Positions 23,967-29,828 of a stretch of DNA of 29,828 bases are shown piece by piece. Position numbers and translations under genes: made by a program. The stretch spans positions 1-29,828 of the forward strand of contig JBPCXI010000275.1 in NCBI GenBank assembly GCA_051008895.1, given 5' to 3'. This DNA is from SMWD01 sp051008895. Its GTDB lineage: Bacteria > Pseudomonadota > Gammaproteobacteria > Steroidobacterales > GCA-2729495. Within the stretch, counting starts at the first letter, position 1. Every line of letters begins with the position of its first letter. The notes under the pieces are model-generated. The model made no database searches. It was not told the DNA's origin and saw nothing but the letters and a program-made list of their open reading frames with translations.

Positions 23967-25067
23967 TCACAGGCGCATCGGCATGACGACGAACTTCGCG
24001 TCCTCGATCCCGGGGCCGTTGATCACGCAACTACTGTTCGAATCCACGAAACCCAACTCCACTTCTTCCATATCGACGGCGCTGAGAGCGTCGAGCAGAT
24101 AGTTGACGTTGAATCCGATCTCGATCTCGTCACCGTCATAGTCGACTTCGATCTCGTCTTTCGCCTCTTCCTGATCCGGGTTATTGGCCTGGATCTTGAG
24201 CGATTTCGGCGCGATATCCAGACGGACCCCACGATATTTTTCGTTAGACAGGATCGCCGCACGCTGCAGCGCTGATCGCAAGTATTCACGCCCGGCGCGC
24301 ATCCGGTTCCCCTCGGGTTTCGGAATCACCCGCTCGTAGTCCGGGAATCGACCGTCGATCAACTTCGACGTCAGCCTGATCTCTCCGATCTCCGCGCGAA
24401 TATGATTCGGCCCGATTGCGAGATCAACATCGTCGTCGTCACCAAGCAATCGCTGCAATTCCAGCACGCCTTTCCGCGGGATGATCACCTGCTGCGCAGC
24501 ACCGCCATCGCCGTCGTATGCGATCTCGCACAGCGCGAGCCGGTGACCATCGGTCGCGACCGCGCGTACCGCATCGCTATCGGTCTCGAGTAACAAACCA
24601 TTCAAGTAGTAACGGACGTCCTGCTGTGCCATCGAAAAGTGCGTTTTCTCGAGCAGCTTGCGCACGTCCTGCTGCGCCAACCGAATCTCTCGCGTTGCCG
24701 CAATATCGTCGACAACCGGAAACTCGGCGGCTGCGAGCGTCGCCAGCACGAAACGACTGCGACCCGATTTCACGATCATCCGATCGCCTTCGAGACGAAG
24801 ATTGACCGTCGACTCATCGGGCAACGCGCGACAGATGTCGAGTAACTTGCGCGCCGGCACCGTAATCTCACCTTCCGTCCCGGTCTTGTCGACGCTTGCC
24901 TGCGCAACCAGCTCGACCTCGAGATCAGTCGCCGTCACCGACAAATGCCCGCCCCGGACGACCAGCAGCACGTTGGCCAACACCGGCATCGTCTGGCGTC
25001 TTTCGACCACCCCGATGACCGACTGCAACGGACGCAGCAAAGACTCCCTGGAAGTCGTCAGATTCAT
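23967..25067 (-). CDS. dnaN: DNA polymerase III beta sliding clamp
   Basis: This is a 366-residue clamp protein with the three-fold repeated DnaN domains. It opens with SRESLLRPLQSVIGVVERRQTMPVLANVLL, read as two short segments, and includes VTATDLEVELVAQ, the first-domain strand FVLATLAAAEFP, YYLNGLLLE, DGHRLALCE and the C-terminal VVMPMRL that forms the hydrophobic pocket for clamp partners. It encircles DNA as a dimer and tethers polymerase III. Start ATG 25067 lies next to the AT-rich origin candidate. A 25-30 base gap separates it from recF. Confidence 0.98.
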   Translation of the reverse strand: MNLTTSRESLLRPLQSVIGVVERRQTMPVLANVLLVVRGGHLSVTATDLEVELVAQASVDKTGTEGEITVPARKLLDICRALPDESTVNLRLEGDRMIVKSGRSRFVLATLAAAEFPVVDDIAATREIRLAQQDVRKLLEKTHFSMAQQDVRYYLNGLLLETDSDAVRAVATDGHRLALCEIAYDGDGGAAQQVIIPRKGVLELQRLLGDDDDVDLAIGPNHIRAEIGEIRLTSKLIDGRFPDYERVIPKPEGNRMRAGREYLRSALQRAAILSNEKYRGVRLDIAPKSLKIQANNPDQEEAKDEIEVDYDGDEIEIGFNVNYLLDALSAVDMEEVELGFVDSNSSCVINGPGIEDAKFVVMPMRL

Positions 25068-25178
25068 CCCTAGCCCCTGTATAAATTAATCTGATCTATA
25101 TAAAACTATTATTATTATTAGGCTCGCAGTTAACTGTTCAAAACCCAATAATTACTATATTTATCAATCCGTTACTAT

Positions 25179-25196
25179 TTTTCCACATGTGGATAA
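25179..25196. promoter_or_regulatory. DnaA box pair 1
   Basis: TTTTCCACA at 25179-25187 abuts TGTGGATAA at 25188-25196 (complement of the perfect box TTATCCACA). The pair forms an 18-base near-palindrome centred on CACATGTG. Confidence 0.8.
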
Positions 25197-25212
25197 ACAC
25201 CCGTTACCGGCG

Positions 25213-25230
25213 TTACTCACATGTGAATAA
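25213..25230. promoter_or_regulatory. DnaA box pair 2
   Basis: TTACTCACA at 25213-25221 abuts TGTGAATAA at 25222-25230 (complement TTATTCACA). It has the same CACATGTG core as pair 1, and the centres of the two pairs are 34 bases apart. Confidence 0.7.
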
Positions 25231-25267
25231 CCTGTGTGGCCAACACCGATAAATTTCCAGCCACAAC

Positions 25268-25276
25268 TTTTCCACA
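25268..25276 (+). promoter_or_regulatory. Single DnaA-box-like site
   Basis: TTTTCCACA, identical to the left half of pair 1, lies about 48 bases before the dnaA stop side of the gap. It has one mismatch to TTATCCACA. Confidence 0.5.
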
Positions 25277-25323
25277 GCCTGTTACCCCTGTTGCGAACAC
25301 GATAGCGACCGCCGTGCTGCACA

Positions 25324-26658
25324 TCATCCGGTCAGCGTCCGCAGCAGGTTCTGGTAATCCTCGCGGATGCGGCTCTCGGTGTCACGCAGTTCTTTGACGC
25401 GCCGGCACGCATGCAACACCGTTGTATGATCGCGTCCGCCGAACGCATCGCCGATTTCCGGCAGGCTATGCGTCGTCAGTTCCTTCGCGAGACTCATCGC
25501 TATCTGGCGCGGGCGGGTGATGGACCGCCGACGACTTTTCGATAGCAGGTCCGAAATGCGAATCTTGTAGTACTCGGCCACCGTTTTCTGAATGTTGTCA
25601 ATTGTGACGAGTTTTTCCTGCAGTGCCAGCAGGTCTTTCAGGGCTTCCTTGGCGAAGTCGAGGTTGATTGCTTTGCCGGTGAACGCGGACGTCGCGACCA
25701 CGCGGCGCAGTGCGCCTTCGAGTTCCCGTACGTTTGACCGGATTCGCTGCGCGATGAAAAATGCGACTTCCTCCGGCAGATCGATTCTGGCGGCTTGCGC
25801 CTTGCTCATCAGGATGGCCACGCTCGTTTCGAGCTCCGGCGGCTCTATCGCAACCGTCAGACCCCAGCCGAACCGCGATTTCAGTCGCTCCTCCAGGCCG
25901 TCGACTTCCTTGGGATAGCGGTCGCAGGTCAGGATAACCTGCTGCTGGCCTTCGAGTAACGCGTTGAAAGTATGAAAGAATTCTTCCTGAGAGCGTTCCT
26001 TGCCGGCAAAAAACTGGATGTCGTCGATCAGCAGCGCATCGAGTGACCGATACGCACGCTTGAACTCGTTGATCGTGTTGTGCTGCAGCGCCTTGACCAT
26101 GTCGCTGACAAACTTTTCGGAGTGCACGTAAGCAACCTGCGCGTCGGGACGCGTTTCCAGGATCAGGTTGCCGACGCTCTGCATCAGGTGCGTCTTGCCG
26201 AGCCCGACGCCACCGTAGATGAACAGCGGGTTGTAGGCACTGCCTGGGTTCTGGCCCACCTGCATCGCCGCGGCCTTCGCGAGCTGATTGCTCTTGCCCT
26301 CGACGAAGCGCTCAAAAGTGTGTTCGGGGTTCAGCTTGCCGGCGATAAGCTGGCTGACCGGAACCGGGGCGGGGACCGACGCCGCGGGCCGAGTCGTCGG
26401 TCCCGGCTCTGCGGACAACGTGCCCACCACCAGCGTGACCGCAACATCGGTGGACTCGTCTTCCGTCCTGACCAGCTCGTTGATCTTGCCGATACAGTTC
26501 TCGTTAACCCAATCCACGACGAAATGATTCGGCGCCAGCAGCTTCAGCGACAGCTCGTCCTCGACGGCCTGCAGCGGGCGAATCCAAGTGTTGAATTGTT
26601 GCTCGGATAAATCGGAGCGAAGCTGGCGAACGCAGCGGTTCCAGACGGAGGCCTGCAC
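25324..26658 (-). CDS. dnaA: Chromosomal replication initiator protein DnaA
   Basis: This is a 444-residue initiator. Domain I (about 1-75) is WNRCVRQLRSDLSEQQFNTWIRPLQ; a short Pro/Ala/Thr-rich linker follows (domain II). Domain III has Walker A GGVGLGKTHLMQ and Walker B ALLIDDIQFFAGK with the arginine-finger region further on. Domain IV is the DNA-binding part, with signature GGRDHTTVLHACRRV. It binds DnaA boxes and melts oriC. The start is GTG 26658 with a weak GAG upstream. A perfect DnaA box lies about 70 bases upstream, consistent with self-control. Confidence 0.98.
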   Translation of the reverse strand: MQASVWNRCVRQLRSDLSEQQFNTWIRPLQAVEDELSLKLLAPNHFVVDWVNENCIGKINELVRTEDESTDVAVTLVVGTLSAEPGPTTRPAASVPAPVPVSQLIAGKLNPEHTFERFVEGKSNQLAKAAAMQVGQNPGSAYNPLFIYGGVGLGKTHLMQSVGNLILETRPDAQVAYVHSEKFVSDMVKALQHNTINEFKRAYRSLDALLIDDIQFFAGKERSQEEFFHTFNALLEGQQQVILTCDRYPKEVDGLEERLKSRFGWGLTVAIEPPELETSVAILMSKAQAARIDLPEEVAFFIAQRIRSNVRELEGALRRVVATSAFTGKAINLDFAKEALKDLLALQEKLVTIDNIQKTVAEYYKIRISDLLSKSRRRSITRPRQIAMSLAKELTTHSLPEIGDAFGGRDHTTVLHACRRVKELRDTESRIREDYQNLLRTLTG

Positions 26659-26729
26659 GTATCAGTTCTCGAGAAAGAGGTTATTGTTGTGTCGAAGTCG
26701 ATCAACGAGTCTATACCGGTTACGCCGGG

Positions 26730-26738
26730 TTATCCACA
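26730..26738 (+). promoter_or_regulatory. DnaA box in the dnaA-rpmH divergent region
   Basis: A perfect TTATCCACA lies 72 bases upstream of the dnaA start and 125 bases upstream of rpmH. It could mediate dnaA self-repression, or it could be part of a second origin cluster as in pseudomonads, but I see only this one strong box. Confidence 0.75.
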
Positions 26739-26762
26739 GGCGGCGGCAGCGCATTCACGGTA

Positions 26763-26791
26763 TTGACAGCGGGTAGGTGCGGGCGTAATCT
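26763..26791 (+). promoter_or_regulatory. Candidate sigma70 promoter of rpmH
   Basis: A perfect -35 TTGACA (26763-26768) is followed after 17 bases by TAATCT (26786-26791). This places a start near 26798 and a leader of about 65 bases before rpmH. It would drive rpmH, rnpA and probably yidC. Confidence 0.65.
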
Positions 26792-26862
26792 TCGCGCTCC
26801 AATTTTCCGCCCCATCTTATTGTTTTCCGAAAAAATTTCGCCAACGGAATTTTCGACCGATC

Positions 26863-26997
26863 ATGAAACGCACATATCAACCCAGCCGCATCAAACGCAA
26901 GCGCTCGCATGGATTCAGGGCCAGGATGTCGACGAAAGGCGGTCGCATGGTCCTGAAGAGACGGCGAGCGAAAGGTCGGGCACAACTGTCCCGCTAA
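26863..26997 (+). CDS. rpmH: 50S ribosomal protein L34
   Basis: This 44-residue protein is too short for standard open-frame cut-offs. It begins MKRTYQPSRIKRKRSHGFR and continues with RMSTKGGRMVLKRRRAKGR, the nearly invariant L34 sequence, very rich in Arg and Lys. It is part of the large ribosomal subunit. It opens the rpmH-rnpA-yidC-mnmE run and diverges from dnaA. The 54-base gap to rnpA has no visible terminator, so the two are likely transcribed together. Confidence 0.98.
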   Translation: MKRTYQPSRIKRKRSHGFRARMSTKGGRMVLKRRRAKGRAQLSR

Positions 26998-27051
26998 ACA
27001 GCGTCATTCGCTCGTCAGTAGGCGAGACCTGGCGTTTGGGGTAGCGGACGG

Positions 27052-27417
27052 ATGGCAAACTTCACGCGCAACAGTCGTCTGCTGAAACCGGCGGAATTCG
27101 ACGCCGTGTTCGCCGCTCGACAACGATCCGCCGACCGGCTTTTCACCATGCTCTACCGAGACAACGGATTAGGGTATCCTCGCGTTGGCCTCGCGATCGC
27201 CAAGAAGCGAGTTCGACTGGCGGTAGACCGCAACCGGATAAAGCGCCTCGTGCGCGAGAGCTTTCGGCACGCGGCCGCGGAGCTTCCGGCAGTCGACATC
27301 GTTGTCATGGCCCGCGATCAGGTTACGGGCGCATCGACTCAGGCGGTAGTTGCAAGTCTCAGCCGTCACTGGGATACGCTCGGCGGGCGCAAAGAAAATT
27401 CGACACAAAAAAACTGA
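27052..27417 (+). CDS. rnpA: Ribonuclease P protein component
   Basis: This is a 121-residue basic protein with the RnpA pattern: SRLLKPAEFDAVFAARQRSA, then YPRVGLAIAKKRVRLAVDRN and the RNR motif RNRIKRLVRESFR, which contacts the RNase P RNA and the tRNA leader. DIVVMARDQV forms the last strand. It helps the catalytic RNA trim 5' ends of tRNAs. The C-terminal tail (GGRKENSTQKN) is polar and probably disordered. yidC begins 48 bases downstream; yidD, which often lies between, is absent. Confidence 0.96.
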   Translation: MANFTRNSRLLKPAEFDAVFAARQRSADRLFTMLYRDNGLGYPRVGLAIAKKRVRLAVDRNRIKRLVRESFRHAAAELPAVDIVVMARDQVTGASTQAVVASLSRHWDTLGGRKENSTQKN

Positions 27418-27465
27418 TCCCAAAGATAATTCCGAAGACATTTACGGACAACCTCAACTGAATTA

Positions 27466-29139
27466 ATGGACAACCTCCGAGTCTTTCTATGGGCTGGCCT
27501 GGCGATGATGATCTGGCTCAGCTACGCGTCCTGGCAGCGGCAGTTTCCGCCGCCGGCGGCACCGGGCCCCGACGCGGCTGCAGTCGCGCCGGAGGAGACC
27601 GCCGGCTCGGATTTGCCCGCACTGCCGCAGCTACCTGATCAACCGGCAGTCGCAGAAGCGGCTCCGGACCTGCCCGCGCTGCCGGGACAGAAGCCCGCAG
27701 AGCCGGATTCGTCCGCTCAGTTGATTACCGTGCGCACCGACGTGCTGGAGCTTAAGATCGACCTGCGCGGCGGGGATATCGCGAGCGCGCGTCTGCTCGA
27801 CTATCCGCTGAAGAAAGATCAACCGGACGTGCCCGTCGAATTACTGTCGCGCGATCCGAATAATTTCTACGCCATCCGCACCGGGTTACGCGCCGGCGAA
27901 GGCATGCCCGAGGCGAATCATCGCAGCCTGTTCACCGCTCCCCAGACCTCTTTCGAACTCGCCGCCGACAGCGACGAACTCGTCGTGCCGCTGACCTGGG
28001 CCGGGCAGGGCGATATCGAAGCGCAAAAAACCTTCCGTTTCGCGCGCGGCAGCTATGCAATTCGGCTCGAACAATCGGTGAGCAACGAAGGTGCAGCGCC
28101 ATACCAGGCCGTCAGTTACGTGCAGATTCAGCGGCTGTACAAGCCGCCGGAACGTTCGATGTTCGATGTCGATTCGTATTCGTTCGTCGGTCCGGTGCTT
28201 TACGACGGCGACAGCTATGAAAAGCTCGAGGCCGATGACCTTGCGGAGCAGCCTATCTCGATGCCGGTGAACAGCGGCTGGATCGCGTCGATCCAACACC
28301 ACTTTCTTGCCGCCGCCGTGCCGCCGGCCGGCGAGGTCGCGAACTACTCGGCGACTTTCGACGGCAAGTACACGCTGGTCAGCGCGATCGACAGCGAGTT
28401 CAAGACGATCGCCCCGGGCGCGACCGGTGCATTCGAGTCCACGCTGTTCGTCGGGCCGAAGCTGCAGTCACAATTGTCCGAGGTGCACGACGGCCTGACG
28501 CTCACGGTCGACTATGGAATGCTGACCGTGCTCGCGCAGCCGCTGTTCTGGCTGCTGCAGAATATCTACAACTTCGTCGGTAACTGGGGCTGGACGATCA
28601 TTATCGTCACGCTGCTCATCAAGCTCGCGTTTTACAAACTGACGGAGAAGAGCGGTCGCTCCATGGCGAAAATGCGTAAGCTCGCACCGCGGCTGAAAAC
28701 GATTCAGGATCGCTACAAGGACGACCGCGAGCAGCTGAGTCGCGCGATGATGGACCTGTACAAGCGCGAAAAGGTGAACCCGGCCGCCGGCTGCTGGCCG
28801 ATGCTGATCCAGATCCCGTTCTTCATCGCGTTCTACTGGGTGCTGCTCGAAAGCGTCGAGATGCGTCAGGCGCCGTTCATGCTCTGGATTACCGACCTGT
28901 CCACCCGCGATCCGTTCTTCATTCTGCCGCTGTTGATGGGCGCCGCGATGTATTTTCAGCAGAAGCTGAATCCACCGCCGCCCGATCCGACGCAGGCGAA
29001 GGTGATGCAGTTTCTGCCGGTTATCTTCACCGCGATGTTCGCCTTCTTCCCGGCCGGCCTCGTGCTTTACTGGCTGACCAACTCGGTGCTGTCGATAGCG
29101 CAGCAGTGGCGCATCAACAAAGTCGTCGGGGCCGACTGA
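27466..29139 (+). CDS. yidC: Membrane protein insertase YidC
   Basis: This is a 557-residue Gram-negative type YidC. An N-terminal membrane helix (about 5-20) leads to an Ala/Pro-rich linker with two DLPALP repeats, then the large periplasmic beta-sandwich P1 domain (about 85-340). The five-helix insertase core follows (from about 360): NWGWTIIIVTLLIKLAFYKLTEKSGRSMAKM, read in parts, with the conserved groove arginine region, then GCWPMLIQIPFFIAFYWVLLES and the final YWLTNSVLSIAQQWRINK. It inserts inner-membrane proteins alone or with SecYEG. ATG 27466 gives the usual NLRVFLWAGL start. Confidence 0.97.
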   Translation: MDNLRVFLWAGLAMMIWLSYASWQRQFPPPAAPGPDAAAVAPEETAGSDLPALPQLPDQPAVAEAAPDLPALPGQKPAEPDSSAQLITVRTDVLELKIDLRGGDIASARLLDYPLKKDQPDVPVELLSRDPNNFYAIRTGLRAGEGMPEANHRSLFTAPQTSFELAADSDELVVPLTWAGQGDIEAQKTFRFARGSYAIRLEQSVSNEGAAPYQAVSYVQIQRLYKPPERSMFDVDSYSFVGPVLYDGDSYEKLEADDLAEQPISMPVNSGWIASIQHHFLAAAVPPAGEVANYSATFDGKYTLVSAIDSEFKTIAPGATGAFESTLFVGPKLQSQLSEVHDGLTLTVDYGMLTVLAQPLFWLLQNIYNFVGNWGWTIIIVTLLIKLAFYKLTEKSGRSMAKMRKLAPRLKTIQDRYKDDREQLSRAMMDLYKREKVNPAAGCWPMLIQIPFFIAFYWVLLESVEMRQAPFMLWITDLSTRDPFFILPLLMGAAMYFQQKLNPPPPDPTQAKVMQFLPVIFTAMFAFFPAGLVLYWLTNSVLSIAQQWRINKVVGAD

Positions 29140-29154
29140 GCGGCGATCGCTTGC

Positions 29155-29828
29155 ATGGACACGATCGTTGCACGGGCGACACCACCGGGTCGCGGGGGCG
29201 TGGCGATCGTGCGCGTATCCGGTCCGGCGGCGGCCGCGATCGCGCGCGCGGTATGCGGCGAGTTGCCAGCGCCGCGCTACGCGAAGTTCCTCCATTTCCG
29301 CGACGAGCGCGGTGACGCCATCGATTCCGGCATCGCGCTGTACTTTGCCGCGCCGTCATCGTTCACTGGTGAAGACGTGCTCGAACTGCAGGGACACGGC
29401 GGTCCGGTGGTCTGCGAGCTGCTCGTCGAGCGCATCCTCGCGCTCGGTGCACGCCTCGCCGAACCCGGCGAGTTCGCCCGGCGGGCCTTCCTGAACGACA
29501 AGCTCGACCTCAGTCAGGCCGAAGCAATCGCCGACCTGATAGACAGCGGTTCGCGCGCCGCGGCGCTCGCGGCGAACCGATCGCTGGATGGCGAATTCTC
29601 GCTCGCCGTCGCGGATCTCAATCGCACGGTCACCGAGCTACGAGTGTTCGTCGAGGCCGCGATGGACTTTCCGGACGAGGACATCGACTTCCTGGACGAC
29701 GCCGAGTTGTCGCGGCGACTCGACGACGTCGCAGCGGAGTTCGCGCGGCTCGAGAATACCGTGCGTAACGGCCGGCTGTTACGCGACGGTATTCACCTGG
29801 TGCTGGCGGGACGGCCGAATGCCGGCAA
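29155..29828 (+). CDS. mnmE: tRNA modification GTPase MnmE, N-terminal part
   Basis: The frame is open from ATG 29155 to the window edge, giving about 224 residues. It begins DTIVARATPPGRGGVAIVRVSG, the folate-binding N-domain of MnmE, and carries SSFTGEDVLELQGHGGPVV and PGEFARRAFLNDKLDLSQAEAIADLID, both highly conserved. The helical domain follows, and the last residues, LAGRPNAG, are the start of the G1 loop of the GTPase domain. With MnmG it makes the 5-substituted wobble uridine in tRNAs. It starts 15 bases after yidC. The sequence is cut at the edge, not broken. Confidence 0.96.
   Translation, partial: MDTIVARATPPGRGGVAIVRVSGPAAAAIARAVCGELPAPRYAKFLHFRDERGDAIDSGIALYFAAPSSFTGEDVLELQGHGGPVVCELLVERILALGARLAEPGEFARRAFLNDKLDLSQAEAIADLIDSGSRAAALAANRSLDGEFSLAVADLNRTVTELRVFVEAAMDFPDEDIDFLDDAELSRRLDDVAAEFARLENTVRNGRLLRDGIHLVLAGRPNAG

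Larger units (their letters stand above)
25068..25323. other. oriC: Candidate oriC: dnaA-dnaN intergenic region
   Basis: This 256-base gap is strikingly AT-rich in its first 110 bases (about 25079-25179), including CTATTATTATTATTA at about 25106-25120, while the surrounding genes are GC-rich. The second half holds five DnaA-box-like 9-mers, four of them as two face-to-face pairs. An AT-rich unwinding region next to clustered DnaA boxes beside dnaA is the expected layout of a bacterial origin. Placement of parS nearby and the gene directions diverging from here agree. Whether the dnaA-rpmH gap is the real start cannot be excluded. Confidence 0.75.

Noticed and set aside
25106..25120. CTATTATTATTATTA as a DnaA-trio element
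   Set aside because: The triplets fit the trio pattern on the plus strand, but the GC-rich spacer and DnaA boxes should then lie to the left; instead the boxes lie to the right. Kept only as part of the AT-rich tract.

Overview
The window looks like the chromosome of a GC-rich gammaproteobacterium around its replication origin. Every well-recognised gene has its closest relatives in that class: a two-subunit glycyl-tRNA synthetase (glyQ/glyS), secB, grxC, envC, glnA-ntrB-ntrC with sigma54 control, and the block gyrB-recF-dnaN-dnaA / rpmH-rnpA-yidC-mnmE. I cannot name a genus. There are no tRNA or rRNA genes, phage genes, insertion sequences or CRISPR arrays. The content is mostly core housekeeping; the unusual material lies between genes and inside recF.

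Layout. Positions 1-3093 hold the tail of a POT-family peptide transporter, a DUF1330 protein, an NmrA-like NAD(P)-binding protein, a hotdog thioesterase (opposite strand), a HIT hydrolase and an unrecognised four-helix membrane protein. Positions 3106-6886 (minus strand) form an envelope group: envC, ctpA, a yibQ-type divergent polysaccharide deacetylase, then crcB. Divergent from it, 7002-9240 is yibN-grxC-secB-gpsA, followed by convergent trmL. A class 1B-type dihydroorotate dehydrogenase gene starts back-to-back with trmL. Positions 11024-15617 (minus) are glnA, a DUF4124 gene, ntrB and ntrC. Positions 16021-20362 (plus) are glyQ-glyS-gmhB-plsC. Positions 20419-26658 (minus) are dnaA-dnaN-recF-gyrB, and 26863 to the end (plus) is rpmH-rnpA-yidC-mnmE (cut by the window edge).

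How it works together. dnaA/dnaN/recF/gyrB and rpmH/rnpA/yidC/mnmE diverge from about 25-27 kb. The dnaA-dnaN gap is AT-rich and carries two face-to-face pairs of DnaA boxes plus one more, so it is the best oriC candidate. Two palindromes inside recF match the ParB site parS, so the chromosome-segregation centromere overlaps this coding sequence. The glnA upstream region shows a -24/-12 sigma54 promoter and two NtrC enhancer sites three helical turns apart, which explains how the neighbouring ntrBC genes control it.

Most interesting non-coding structure: two large related hairpins (9248-9522) between convergent gpsA and trmL, and a 21-bp perfect inverted repeat (10933-11009) between convergent pyrD and ntrC. 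All three resemble REP-type elements that may also act as two-way terminators.
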